Origin: Breoghania sp. L-A4 | GTDB lineage: Bacteria; Pseudomonadota; Alphaproteobacteria; Rhizobiales; Stappiaceae | NCBI RefSeq assembly: GCF_003432385.1 | Contig: NZ_CP031841.1 | Location: 2,643,579 to 2,707,578, forward strand | Length of the DNA: 64,000 nt | Reading direction: 5' to 3' | Shown here: positions 43,022 through 53,588 of the stretch, in pieces | Numbering within the stretch: the stretch's first letter is position 1 | Layout of the letters: each line of letters opens with the position of its first letter | Made by a program: the position numbers and the translations under genes | Notes under the pieces: generated by a model | Told to the model about the DNA's origin: nothing | The model's database searches: none | What the model saw: the letters and a program-made list of their open reading frames with translations, nothing else

Positions 43022-44677
43022 TCAGCCGCCCGCCATGGCCTTGTGGAGCCGCGCGATCCGCCGATTGGCCGCCCCGATCTGGTCGCGCATCTGCGGACTT
43101 GAGATGGCCGCGCCGAGGATCGAATCGAGCATCCGCTCGGCGATCGCCGGATCCTTCTCGATCAGGTTCGAGTGGATGATCAGGTCGTCACCGGCGCCGA
43201 CCGCCAGCGCGAGGGCCTCGTCGAAGGTGAAATTGCGCCGGATGGCGCCCATGTCCATGTCGTCGGTGATCGCGACGGTGCGTGCGCCCAGTGTCGTGCG
43301 CATCAGCCCGTTGACGACGGCCGGGGACAGGGATGCCGGCAGGCGCCGCCCCCCGGCGCGCCGTAACGGTCGATGTAGAGATGTCCGATCATCACCGTGT
43401 CGATCGCGTGGGCGCGGGCGAGCTGCTGGAACGGCGTCAGTTCCTTCTCGCTCCAGCTGCCGGAAATGTCCACGAACCCCTTGTGGCTGTCGCTGGTGCT
43501 CGAACCGTGGCCGGGGAAGTGCTTCACGCTCGTCATCACCCCTGCCTTGCGGTGGGCCTCGACGAAGATCCTGCCGAACCGCGCCACATCCGCGGGATCG
43601 GCCGAATAGCTGCGTCCGTAGCGCGCGACGATCGGATTGTTGCGGTTGACGTTGACGTCCAGCACCGGGCCAAAATTCATGTTGAAGCCCCAGGAGCGCA
43701 GGTCCAGGGCCATGTCCTGATAGAGCCGTGCCGCGGCACGCTCGGTCATGCCGCCGACCTCGGCCGCCGACGGTCGCTCACGAAATCCCGCGGCGCGGGT
43801 GAGACGTTCGATGTGCCCGCCTTCCTGGTCGACCGAGATGATGACCGGGCGGCTGCCGGCCTGGCGGCGGAAATAACCCGTCAGCGCAACGACCTGCTTC
43901 TTGCTGACGATGTTGTGCTTGAGGAACATCACGCCGCCCAGCCGTCCGCGCCGGATCAACTCGCCGAGCGCCTGCACGTCGGGGTCCTCGGCCCGGGTGC
44001 CCTTGAACCCGACGATCAGCATCGCCCCGATCTGCCGCGACAGGGCCTCGACGTCGAGCGCGCCGCCGGGCGCGGGTTTGGCGAGCGGGCGCGGCACATG
44101 GGTCAGCGCCGCCTGTTTCGGAATCGCCGGAACTGCAGCAGTATCGGCGCGACCCGCGCCCCGCAGCGCGGCCTTGGCCATGCCCGGCGGAAGCTCCGGC
44201 GGGCCGTCGAAGAGTTCGGGTTCGAAGGGCGTGTCGCCGGTTTGCGACGCGTTGATCAGCGATCCGATGTCTGATCCAGGTCCGGAAGCCGTTCCTGTCT
44301 GGGGCGCAGCCGGGTCAGGTTCGTCCGAATAGACGCCGAGCGTTGCGTCGCCGGCGGGAAGAAATCGGGGCTCCGCGGTCACGTCAAAATCAGCGGCCGG
44401 TCCGTCCACTGCAGGCGCCGCCTGGCTTGCACCCGGCGCGGCGGCGGCATGTCGCCCTGCACGTCCTGAAAACCCCGAATAATCCGACTGTGCGGTATCC
44501 CGGTCGGCGTGGCAGCCTTGACGCTTCCGGTATAGAGGATCGCGCCCGGCCCGCCTGTGTGCCGTCCGCCAGTGCTGACGTCTGGGCCGGCACAAGCGCC
44601 GGCAGCGCACACAGCAGCGTTGCGCAGAGAATGCGGCCAATGCGTCGTGCGTCCCTGGCAATGCGGAAATGCGTCAC
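43022..44677 (-). CDS. Exported glycoside hydrolase family 3 (NagZ-like), frame broken
   Basis: About 552 residues after three one-base restorations: near 44550-44552, near 44430-44455, and in the C run 43349-43354. The signal peptide (ILCATLLCALPALVPAQTSA) and a Pro/Ala-rich extension of about 180 residues precede a GH3 domain with VIISVDQEGGHIERL, KHFPGHGSSTSDSHKG and the nucleophile region VAITDDMDMGAI. Classical NagZ is cytoplasmic and about 340 residues. This exported, extended form probably acts on periplasmic glycan. It converges on the srf-type operon. Confidence 0.75.
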
Positions 44678-44930
44678 TGTGCCATCCCGATCCCGGGCGC
44701 GTTCGAAAACGCCCGATAACTGCGCCTGCCGACCCCGGCGGGTGCTCTGGTACCAGCGGCTGCGACACTCCGCAAAAGGCGCAGTGTTCCGGCCCGTGGA
44801 GCAAGGACCGTCTCAAACGCCCATCGTCAACCCGATCCGCAAGAACGATACCATTCGAGGGCATTTTGGTTAATATTCAGTAACCTTTATGAAGTTCTGC
44901 GGACGTCCTCCAGCAACCTCCCGTCTGCCT

Positions 44931-46041
44931 TCACGGCATCTTCACGCCGCTGATGGCTCCAATATAGCGCTTTTGTCTCTCGAAGGATGCTTTCAGGATA
45001 CAGGTCGGCCCGTAGATCTGGTTGTAGGTAAATGCATTGCACTGCCGGTCGCGGCCGCAAATCTCCGAACACTGCTCCAGCGAGACACCACGATACCGCC
45101 GGTAGTCCGCATTCGGGTTGGAGGCGTTCGACAGATCCACGTTCCGGAACGTCCGCATCCCAGCCGGCTGCGGCGCAGCGCGGATGCTGGACGTGTCCGG
45201 AACCGACGTCTGGCCGGAGCCCTGGTCCAGCTTGAAGCCGGATATGGATCCGTTGAACCACCTGACGCGGCTGACACCACTTTTCAAGAAACACACCCGC
45301 GCTCTCGTGTTGTGGGTATAGGCTTTGCAGTCGTTGCGCCGGGCGCACGCCCGTTCGCATTCGAGCTGGCTGGTGTTTTCGATCCGGGCGATGTCCGCGT
45401 GAGGCGCGGCGCTGTTGTCGTAGTCCTTGTTGGCCTCCACCCGAAAGCGCACCGCGGGCGGGCGGGAGCCGCGACCTCCGCTGGGGGCGCCACCGGAATG
45501 CGTTTGGAGCGGGTGCCCGACAGGGCGCGGTCGTTTGACCTGCGCCCCGTGACCTCCTCGAAGTGGCGGCATTCGTTGCGCGCGACCAGATAGCTGAACC
45601 CGGCGCAGGCGTCATTGTCCTTGCACTTCTGGTAGCAACCCTTCACGTCGATGTCGTTCCAGACCGCGACGCCGCTGCCGAGAAGTTCCCAGTTGTCATA
45701 GCGGTAGAGCCGGCCGAGGGCGGCAATCGCCTCGCGGGCCTCGTCGGTGTGGCGGCCGCTCGGATAGCGCACCAGATAGTCGCGATAGCCCGCGACGGTG
45801 TTCAGCGTATCCACCTCGCTCCACATCGCGTCGTCGCGCAACTTCTTCTGCCGCGTCCGCACCCGGGGGCGTTGTCGGAGGTGGGGAAGCATTTGAGATA
45901 GTGCTCGACCGTCTCGAGACTGTCGGACGTGCCCGCCTCCTCGAGCAGCGCCGTTTCGTCGGTGGGGCAGCGTGTCTGCGCCGATGCCATGCCCGTCAGC
46001 CAAACCATTGCCGTACAGAAACAAACAAAGCCAAACCGCAT
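44931..46041 (-). CDS. Secreted protein with three PAN/apple modules (frame broken twice)
   Basis: About 370 residues once one base is restored at 45865-45869 and one at 45456-45466. A signal peptide (FVCFCTAMVWLTGMASAQ) opens it. Three Cys-patterned PAN modules follow: GCYQKCKDNDACAGFSYLVA, ECERACARRNDCKAYTHNT and QCSEICGRDRQCNAFTYNQI. PAN/apple domains bind protein or carbohydrate. It lies upstream of the GH3 gene on the same strand and divergent from the peptidoglycan-binding gene. Confidence 0.75.
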
Positions 46042-46399
46042 TCTGTTACCTGATCCTTGCGCCGCGCGCGCCTTGAAGGGTCCGGATCCCCGGGCAATCG
46101 AATCCGCGCCGTGTCACGGCGACAATCACTGTCGAAAGCGTACACCATATAACAGACAAGGGAAAAAATCGCAGCCGCCCCGGCTGACGTGCCCCAAGCG
46201 CGCGTCTTGCGCATCCGGGCGGGCGGGACCGGTGGCGCATCCCGTCGATACTCCGCTGTTGCGGCAAGTTGGACCGAATCCCCGACACTGGAGCAACTCA
46301 CTATATGTCCCGAAACGCACGAGCTTTGCTTGCCTCTATCGTACGGGACCGATACTATAGGGCGAATTTTATACATTGGGTGCGCGGAGCAAGAGCGTC
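46042..46399. other. Divergent intergenic region
   Basis: These 358 bases separate the PAN gene (minus) and the peptidoglycan-binding gene (plus) and should hold both promoters. I see no further gene or clear operator. The segment near 46349-46373 (GGACCGATACTATAGGGCG) contains a TACTAT that could be a -10 for the plus-strand gene. Confidence 0.4.
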
Positions 46400-47605
46400 A
46401 TGCTGATTTCAAAAAAGGCCACTATTGCTGCGGCCATTCTGGCCCTGACCACGGGATCGGCCCATGCGGGCGCTGGCGAGTTCATCGCCGGTGTCGCGGT
46501 GGGCGCGATCGGCAAGACCATCATCGATCACGCAACCCGCAACAACAACAATGGCGGACGGCGGCAGAACGTGCGGCGCACGACGCCCCAGGAGTCCGCG
46601 GCATCGCGCGCCGAGCGCGCGCGGGTGCGCCAGGAGACCGTCGAGGTCCAGACGCGCCTCGGCATGCTCGGTTTCGATCCGGGTCCGGTCGATGGCGCGA
46701 TGGGTCGCCAGACCCGCACCGCCATCCGCGAGTTCCAGGCCTCGATCGGCCATCGCGTGACCGGACGGCTGTCTGAAGAGCAGCTCGCGATCCTGTATTC
46801 GCGGACGAACGAGCCGGTCAGCCCGACCGAGGCCAACTACCAGATGCCCCCCTCCCCGCCGCCCTATCAGCCGGCGCCGCAGCGGGTTGAACTTCCGGAA
46901 AACGCCCCGCGCGACACCTACAACCTGCCGATGCAGGATCCTACATCGGGCCGGACCGCCGATGCGGGAACGTTGACGGACCAGTTTTCCTCCGCGACAA
47001 TCGACGGCGGCGCCATTGGCGGTGCCACGTTCGAGGGCACGCCGCCGGAGGTGCTCGGGATCCGTCTGGGCGGCGACGCGCCGGGCGCGCGCGCCAAGAT
47101 GGAAGCGGCCGGGTTCAGCGCCTGCACGGAAACGGGACGGCAGCTTACCTGCCAGACGTCGAACGCCGTCCTGAAGGACACCGTGACCCTCGCGTATACG
47201 CGCAATGAGGCGGAGACGAAGATCCACACGATCACTCGCACGATCAAGTTCAACCAGCCGGTTGCGCGCGAACATGTGATCGACAAGCTGGCGCAGAGCT
47301 ACCCCGATCTCATCGACGCTCCGGGCCACCGGCGCTTCGCGTCGCGCGATTGCGCCAGCCTCGCCGGACCTTCGGGCGGCGTGGTGATCGAGGGGATCAT
47401 GAGCTGGAGCAAGCAGAACACGCCGGTGACGCCGAGCATCGGCTCGCTCGCCAGTTCCTGCGGCTACTTCTATTCCTTCGATGTGGCCGATTCCGCCGAC
47501 GTGGACACCGTCAACATCGCGCTGTTCGAAGGCGCGCCGATCACGGAAGCCATGCAGCAGGAAAGCGGCGCGGCCAATCCGCTCGACCAGCAGGTCCGCT
47601 TCTAG
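46400..47605 (+). CDS. Exported peptidoglycan-binding domain protein
   Basis: A 401-residue exported protein. A signal peptide (ATIAAAILALTTGSAHAGAG) is followed by a PG_binding_1 module, VQTRLGMLGFDPGPVDGAMG and TRTAIREFQASIGHRVTGRL (about 85-140). A Pro-rich linker and an unrecognised C-terminal domain of about 200 residues with paired Cys (CTETGRQLTC) follow. The start is taken at the ATG 46400; a TTG at 46376 is possible. It stands alone. Confidence 0.75.
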   Translation: MLISKKATIAAAILALTTGSAHAGAGEFIAGVAVGAIGKTIIDHATRNNNNGGRRQNVRRTTPQESAASRAERARVRQETVEVQTRLGMLGFDPGPVDGAMGRQTRTAIREFQASIGHRVTGRLSEEQLAILYSRTNEPVSPTEANYQMPPSPPPYQPAPQRVELPENAPRDTYNLPMQDPTSGRTADAGTLTDQFSSATIDGGAIGGATFEGTPPEVLGIRLGGDAPGARAKMEAAGFSACTETGRQLTCQTSNAVLKDTVTLAYTRNEAETKIHTITRTIKFNQPVAREHVIDKLAQSYPDLIDAPGHRRFASRDCASLAGPSGGVVIEGIMSWSKQNTPVTPSIGSLASSCGYFYSFDVADSADVDTVNIALFEGAPITEAMQQESGAANPLDQQVRF

Positions 47606-47828
47606 AGCAAACGGTGCCGGTAGGCCTTTGGGTCCGCCGGTTGCCATCGCCATTGCCGAACGCGTGTGACCGACCATGCGGGCGCGGCGCTGCGGGCGCA
47701 TCCCCCTTTCACCTGCCAGTGATCCCGCTCCATGCCAGCCCTGCAGGCGCTCCAGGGTTCCTGTCGTCCCGCAGCATTTACAAGCCCGATGCGGCCGGTG
47801 ATGCGCATCCCTCTTCCCGGAGCGCGCG

Positions 47829-49025
47829 CTATCCGGCGCGTGCGGGCTGGGTGATCTTTACCTTGGCTTTCAGCTCCGCCTTGCAGAAGGCGTGCAGGAA
47901 GCAGGTCTTCTCCGACATGTCGAGAATGTGCCGCGCGAAGTCGTCGTCCTCGCCGGTGTGCAGATAGACGTGGGTTTCCAGCGGATCTGCCTCGCCGGCC
48001 TTGCCGGTCTTCGCCGTGGCGCCGCCGAGTGAGAAATGCGCGTCCTGCACGATGCGGTAGTCGCGCAGATCCTTTTTGGCGATCTTCGCGAAACGCCCGA
48101 ACTGCGTCATGAAGCAGAAGCCGATTCCGGCGGCGATGTAGCTCGCCGCATCCGGCGCGCGGCCCTTGCCGCCGTCTGCCTCGTCCTCCTCGCACAGATA
48201 GGTGAAGATCGAGCCGTGCGGATTGTACAGGTGCTGCTCGATCTGCTTGATGCCGTCGGGCCGCAGGGTGCAGATGCCGCGCACATGCAGCAGGCGGTTC
48301 TGCTCGTCCTGGAGGCTGGACTCGGCAAAGCCCTCGGTCTCCTCGGTCATGGGCGTCATCGCGCCCTTGACGATCAGCGTCGACCAGTCCCCATCCGCCG
48401 GAACCGCGGCATCGAAACGATCGCCCGGATCGGCCAGCGTTTCGCCATCGACCGGCATGGCGTCGCCGAGTGGAATCTCCGTCCCGTTGTGCGTCAGCGC
48501 GAACAGGCTCTCGACGGACTTGCGCATCAGTCCGTTCAGCGGCGAGGCCGCCACCGCGTCGAGCACCAGCGCGTGCAGCGTGTCCGCATCGGCATCCGCG
48601 TCGATGACGGCCTCCAGCTCGATGTCCTTGGCGCCGCCGATCATCGTGCCGCGCAGGGCCGAGCCGGTCATCGTGTAATAATTGTCCTGGATCAGCTTGA
48701 TCGAGCGGATGGCGATGCCGCGGATCTCGGCCAGCGCCAGGATCTCGTTCATGTAGGACGACACCATGCCCGTGGTCAGGAACGACAGCGGGCACGGCGC
48801 CTCGTCGAGACCGGCCAGATAGGCGCCCTCGTCGCTCGCCAGACGCCACACCGTTCCCGTGCGGCTGTTGAGCACCAGCGCTTCCTTCTGCATGACCGAG
48901 AGCGAGCGCACGGCGAGCCGCACAGCCATGCCCTTGCGCACGTCCGGCGCGTCAAGTCCCACAGCGGAAGGGTTGTTGGCCTTGAAGAACAGCGGCTTGC
49001 CGCAATCGATCAGCGGATTGGTCAT
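47829..49025 (-). CDS. OsmC family protein
   Basis: A 398-residue protein with an OsmC-like core (APCPLSFLTTGMVSSYMNEI, then LRGTMIGGAKDIELEAV), here followed by a C-terminal half of about 170 residues that is not part of the short OsmC fold. Short OsmC/Ohr proteins are about 140 residues; this length suggests a two-domain variant. The usual reactive Cys pair is not obvious. It is transcribed alone, with no clear operon partner. Confidence 0.7.
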   Translation of the reverse strand: MTNPLIDCGKPLFFKANNPSAVGLDAPDVRKGMAVRLAVRSLSVMQKEALVLNSRTGTVWRLASDEGAYLAGLDEAPCPLSFLTTGMVSSYMNEILALAEIRGIAIRSIKLIQDNYYTMTGSALRGTMIGGAKDIELEAVIDADADADTLHALVLDAVAASPLNGLMRKSVESLFALTHNGTEIPLGDAMPVDGETLADPGDRFDAAVPADGDWSTLIVKGAMTPMTEETEGFAESSLQDEQNRLLHVRGICTLRPDGIKQIEQHLYNPHGSIFTYLCEEDEADGGKGRAPDAASYIAAGIGFCFMTQFGRFAKIAKKDLRDYRIVQDAHFSLGGATAKTGKAGEADPLETHVYLHTGEDDDFARHILDMSEKTCFLHAFCKAELKAKVKITQPARAG

Positions 49026-49198
49026 GGTTCGTCCCTGGTCACATGGGCGCGAGGGATTGCCGTTCGCGCCTTGTTACGGCTGTTGCGCCGCGTTTCCCTG
49101 ACCGTAGCATCTGGCGCGGCGGCGGCAAGCAGAGCGCGACGACAATTCCAGCCGGTTTCACAATGGACCGATCATGGTTCTGTTCGCGCGGACACATG

Positions 49199-49229
49199 AA
49201 AAAGCCCGCCGCGCTTGCGCGCGACGGGC
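49199..49229 (-). terminator. Intrinsic terminator of the molybdoenzyme operon
   Basis: On the minus strand an 11-bp stem (GCCCGTCGCGC/GCGCGGCGGGC, one mismatch) with a GCAA loop is followed by TTTTT, just downstream of the molybdopterin-subunit stop at 49252. This is a standard rho-independent terminator. Confidence 0.75.
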
Positions 49230-49251
49230 CCTTGCGGTCGGGAGACCCGGA

Positions 49252-51413
49252 TCAGGCGAAGCTGACGCCGTTTTCCGAGAGCGGCAGCCTGGTCACGAGC
49301 GTGCCCGTGGCGTTCTCGATCGCCAGCGCCAGGGCCGGTCCCGCGGGCGGCACACCGGGTTCGCCGATGCCCGTAGGCGCTTCCGCGCTTGCCACGATAT
49401 GCACCTCAACCGGCGGCGTATCGGACATGCGGATCGGCTCGTAATCGGGGAAGTTCGACTGATTGACCACGCCGCCATCCAGGGTGATGGCATCGCGCAT
49501 GACCGCACCGAGCGCAAACGTCACGCCGCCTTCCACCTGGGCGCGGATAACGTCCGGATTGATGGCGATGCCGCAATCCACCGCGGCGACCACGCGTTCG
49601 ATCCTGATCGCGCCGTCGGCGTCGCTGGACACCTCGACAACCTCGGCCACATAGCTGTTGAAGCTCTCGTGCACAGCGATGCCCTGCCCCAGCCTTCCGG
49701 CAGCGGCTTGGACCAGTCCGCCTTCTCCGCCGCCAGCTTGAGCACATTGGCGTGGCGCGGATGATGCGCCAGCAGCTCCAGCCGGAAGTCGACCGGGTCA
49801 CGGCCCGCTTCGCGCGCCAACCTGTCGATCATGATCTCGGTGGAGAACGCGGTATGCGTGCTGCCGACCGAGCGCCACCAAAGCACCGGCACCGGCGAGG
49901 CCGCGGTCTTCAGTTCCACCGCAAGATTGGGGATCGCATAGGGCAGGTTGGATGCGCCCTCCACCGACGTGCCGTCGATCCCGTCCTTGACCATGAATTT
50001 CTCCATGATCGTGCCCGACATGATCGACTGGCCGACGATTCGGTGCCGCCAGGCGACCGGCTTGCCTTCCTCATCCAGGCCCGCCTCGATGCGATGGACA
50101 TAGAGCGGCCGGTAGTATCCGCCCTTGATGTCGTCCTCGCGGGTCCAGACGAGCTTGACCGGCGTCGCCGTCCCGATCGCCTTGGCCGCCATGGCGGCTT
50201 CCGCCATGTAGTCCGCGGTGGGCGTGGCGCGGCGCCCAAAGCTGCCGCCGGCATACTGGGTGTGGATCTGAACCTGTTCCGGCTTCAGCCCCAGAACATG
50301 GGCGACGACATTCTGCTCCACGGTCTGGAACTGCGCTCCGGCCCAGATTTCCGCGCCATTCTCATCATATTTGAGAACGCAGTTGAGGGGCTCCATCGGC
50401 GCGTGCGCCAGATAGGGAAAGCGGAAATCGGCCGACACGGTCTTTGCCGACTTCGCGAACGCGTCCGCCGCATCGCCTTCGGTGCGCGCGGTCAGCCCCT
50501 GCTCATCGAGCATCGCTTCGTACTCGGCGTACATCTCGTCGGTGCCGCGGGTTTCCGCCTTGCTGTCATCCCATTCGATGCTCAGCGCATTGCGGCCCTT
50601 GATCGCCGCCCAGGTCGACTTGGCGTAGACCACGACGCCCGAAGCCGCCGTCTTCACGTCGATCACGCCGTTGACCGCCCGCGCGGCGCTGTCGTCGACG
50701 GATGCCACGGTCGCGCCGAAGCGTTGCGGCCGCGCGATGACCGCGTAGACCATGCCGTCGATCTTCACGTCGAGAGCAAAGGTGGCGGTGCCGTCGGTCT
50801 TGGCGGCGGAATCCTTGCGCGGAATCGTCTGGCCGATCAGCGTGAAGGCTTCGGGCTGCTTCAGCGGCAGGTCCTCCGCCGCATCAAGGCTCGCGGCACG
50901 GGCAACGAGCGCGCCGAAGGGCGCGGATTTGCCGGATGAAGAATGCGCCACAACGCCTTTTGCGACCGTGATTTCCGACGCCGGAACGCCCCAGTCGGAT
51001 GCGGCCGCGCGCACCAATAGGTCGCGGGCCGCGGCTCCCGCCTTGCGATAGTCGAGATAGGACGAGGCCATGGCGGTGGAGCCGCCCGTGCCCTGCATCC
51101 CGAAGGCGGGGTTTTTGTATTTGGTGACATCGGCCGGCGCCTGTTCGGTCACCACCTGATCCCAGTCGGCGTCAAGCTCCTCGGCGACCAGCGTCGCAAA
51201 TCCGGTGGTGGTGCCCTGCCCCATCTCGAAATTCCGGGCAATGACGGTGACCGTGTTGTCGGCCGCAATCTTCACGAACGGATTGGGCACGAGGTCCGCG
51301 TCGGTCGCGGCGATGGCCGAACCATCGGCACGAATACCGACGACGAGCGCCAGCCCGAGCGCGGCGCTGCCGCCCAGGAACTGGCGGCGGGACGGATTGA
51401 TGTGAAGTGTCAT
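49252..51413 (-). CDS. Xanthine-dehydrogenase-family molybdopterin subunit, IorB-like (frame broken)
   Basis: About 720 residues after adding one base in the C run 49687-49690. A Tat-type signal (SRRQFLGGSAALGLALVVG) shows periplasmic export. The large molybdopterin-binding body has QGTGGSTAMASSYLDYRKA and AQFQTVEQNVVAHVLG. The C-terminal GQGIAVHESFNSYVAEVVEV and the catalytic Glu motif GIGEPGVPP lie after the break. The build matches the isoquinoline 1-oxidoreductase beta subunit, an aldehyde/N-heterocycle oxidising type. The small 2Fe-2S partner is just upstream. Confidence 0.82.
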
Positions 51414-51416
51414 GGC

Positions 51417-51890
51417 TTAGCCCTCCAGCGTCGCGGACGCTTTGAGAATAGCGGCGCGGATGCGCCCATAGGTGCCGCAGCGGCAGACGTTGCCGTCCAT
51501 ATAGTCGGTGATATCCTCGTCGCTCGGCTTGGCGTTCTCGCTCAGCAGGCCGATGGCCTGCATAATCTGGCCCGACTGGCAGTAGCCGCATTGCACCACG
51601 TCCAGTTCGCGCCAGGCGTCACGCACCGCTGTGGCGACCCGTTCCGTAGAGTCCGGCGCTGTCAGATGCTCGATGGTGGTGATCTCGACGCCTGCGGCAT
51701 CTTCCAGCGCGAACTGGCATGACCGCGTCGGCGTTCCGTCGACATGCACCGTGCAGGCGCCACAGGAAGCGATCCCGCAGCCGAATTTGGTCCCCGTGAG
51801 CCCAAGCTCGTCACGCAGAACCCACAACATGGGCGTATCGCCGTCGGCATCCACCTGATGCTCGGTTCCATTGATTTTGACAGTAAACAT
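51417..51890 (-). CDS. 2Fe-2S subunit of the molybdoenzyme, IorA-like
   Basis: A 157-residue electron-transfer subunit with two clusters: plant-type CGIASCGACTVHVDG ... C (about 38-58) and the helical CGYCQSGQIM ... CRCGTYGRI (about 101-142). The start at 51890 gives the standard MFTVKINGTE N-terminus. It is co-transcribed with the molybdopterin subunit, 3 bases apart. No FAD subunit is nearby, as in IorAB-type enzymes that pass electrons to cytochromes. Confidence 0.9.
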   Translation of the reverse strand: MFTVKINGTEHQVDADGDTPMLWVLRDELGLTGTKFGCGIASCGACTVHVDGTPTRSCQFALEDAAGVEITTIEHLTAPDSTERVATAVRDAWRELDVVQCGYCQSGQIMQAIGLLSENAKPSDEDITDYMDGNVCRCGTYGRIRAAILKASATLEG

Positions 51891-52062
51891 AATCGTTCCC
51901 TCGCGCGTCTGCGCCGGCGCCGCCAAGGACACCAGCGCGTGATTTGCAAAAATGCGCAGGGAGGGCCGTCCGTCCGGTCCTTCTCCCGAATAGAGAAATG
52001 GGACGCTGGCGGGATTAGTGAATATCCGATAATTGTAATGCACCATTAAGCGGAGCTTATGA
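51891..52062. promoter_or_regulatory. Divergent promoter region iorAB-like/lysR
   Basis: These 172 bases separate the divergently transcribed LysR gene and the molybdoenzyme genes, the usual site of LysR operators. The AT-rich part near 52018-52053 (GTGAATATCCGATAATTG) is the likely control region. I could not fix a single T-N11-A site with confidence. Confidence 0.4.
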
Positions 52063-52992
52063 ATGCAGCGGAACGCCTTTGACGGCCTGACCATGTTCCT
52101 CGTGGTGGCGCAGCACCGCAGCTTTTCCATCGCCGCCGCGCGGCTCGGCGTGTCTGCGCCCGCCGTCAGCCAGAGCATCCGGCAACTGGAGGAACGGCTT
52201 GGGACGCCGCTGTTCCACCGCACCACGCGCAGCGTCAAGCTGACCGAGGCCGGGCAGCGGCTTGTGGAGCGCGCGGCCCCTGCGGCGGCCGAGATCGTCG
52301 AGGCGCTGGATCTCGTGCAGGATCAGGCGGACCGCCCAGCCGGCCGCCTGCGGGTGACCATGCCGCGGATTGCCGGCAGCTACCTGATCGAGCCGATCAT
52401 GGCGGACTTCCACGCCGCCTACCCAGACATCGAGCTGGAGATCTCCCTCGACGACAAGCTGGTGGACATCGTCGAGACCGGTTTTGACGCGGGCATCCGC
52501 CTCGGCTCGATGATCGACGCGGATATGGTCGCGGTCCGGCTGACCGGCACCAAGACACCGGTGATCGTCGGTACACCGGGCTACTTCCAGCGATACGGCA
52601 GGCCAGAGCGGATCGAGGATCTGGCCCGGCACAAGTGCCTGGGTATCCGCCTGATGAGCAGCGGCGGCCTCTATCGCTGGGAGTTCATGCGCGATGGGAA
52701 GGCCGTCGAGATCGCCGTCAACGGCCCACTCATCGTCAATGACGTCAGCCTGATCCTGCGCGGCGCGCTCGACGGCATTGGCCTTGCCTATCTCTATCGC
52801 TCGCTGGTCAGCGAGGCGCTTGCCGACGGCCGGCTCATCTCGGTCCTCGACGAATTCTGCGAGGAAGAGCCAGGGCTCTACATGTATTTCCCCAACCGCG
52901 CGACGATCGCTCCGAAGCTGCGGGTCTTCGTCGACTTCGTCAAGGCCCGCGCCCGCGCGCTCGAACGCGCCAAGAAGGCGGCATCGTTGTGA
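52063..52992 (+). CDS. LysR family transcriptional regulator
   Basis: A 309-residue LysR regulator. The N-terminal HTH FSIAAARLGVSAPAVSQSIR and the RLTEAGQRL-like line LTEAGQRLVERAAP are clear; the rest is the periplasmic-binding-protein-like effector domain (MPRIAGSYLIEPIMADFHAA). It is divergent from the molybdoenzyme pair, which it probably controls. Its stop overlaps the start of the DUF1697 gene (TGATG). Confidence 0.9.
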   Translation: MQRNAFDGLTMFLVVAQHRSFSIAAARLGVSAPAVSQSIRQLEERLGTPLFHRTTRSVKLTEAGQRLVERAAPAAAEIVEALDLVQDQADRPAGRLRVTMPRIAGSYLIEPIMADFHAAYPDIELEISLDDKLVDIVETGFDAGIRLGSMIDADMVAVRLTGTKTPVIVGTPGYFQRYGRPERIEDLARHKCLGIRLMSSGGLYRWEFMRDGKAVEIAVNGPLIVNDVSLILRGALDGIGLAYLYRSLVSEALADGRLISVLDEFCEEEPGLYMYFPNRATIAPKLRVFVDFVKARARALERAKKAASL

Positions 52993-53531
52993 TGCGCTGC
53001 GTCGCGTTATTGCGGGCCGTCAACGTCGGCAGTGCCAACCAGATCGCCATGAAGCCGCTGTGCGCCCGGCTTGCAGAGCACGGCTTTGGGCCCGTGACGA
53101 GCCACCTGCGCAGCGGCAATCTGACGGTATCCGCTGACGGTGGCGCCTCGGCGCATGAGGCGGAAATCGAACGGCTGATCCGCGACGGCTTCGGCCTCGA
53201 CGTCGCGGTGATGCTGCGCACGGCCGCCGAATGGCGCGGCCTCATCGGCGCCAACCCATTCAGGCGGGAAGCGGCGGCCGATCCCGCGAAGATGCAGCTC
53301 GGTGTCCTGAAATCAGCGGTCTCGCGGGAGGCTTTCGAGACGCTTCGCGAAGGCTATGCCGGCCCCGAAAGACTGGAACTCGGCGACCGCGCACTGTTCA
53401 TGGTCTATCCCGACGGCATGGGCCGATCGAAGCTGACCACCCGGCGGATTGAAACGGCGCTTGGCACCGAGATCACCGTGCGCAACTGGAACACGGTTGA
53501 AAAGCTCAGGCAGATGACCGAGGCCGGCTGA
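52992..53531 (+). CDS. DUF1697 family protein
   Basis: A 179-residue DUF1697 protein (CVALLRAVNVGSANQIAMKP, SHLRSGNLTVSADGG, and LTTRRIETALGTEITVRNWN near the end). The start is taken at ATG 52992, which overlaps the LysR stop by one base; a GTG three bases before is possible. The family has no known biochemical function. Coupling to LysR may be historical. Confidence 0.8.
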   Translation: MRCVALLRAVNVGSANQIAMKPLCARLAEHGFGPVTSHLRSGNLTVSADGGASAHEAEIERLIRDGFGLDVAVMLRTAAEWRGLIGANPFRREAAADPAKMQLGVLKSAVSREAFETLREGYAGPERLELGDRALFMVYPDGMGRSKLTTRRIETALGTEITVRNWNTVEKLRQMTEAG

Positions 53532-53588
53532 AGGTACCCCGACGGAGCCGGCGACACGTCATCGCTGTCAGGGCCGCAAATTGTGCGT

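Noticed and set aside
11395..51413. Reading the broken genes as several independent pseudogenes
   Set aside because: The breaks share one mechanism (one missing base, nearly always in a G/C run) and also affect fabD, so a technical cause fits better than decay.
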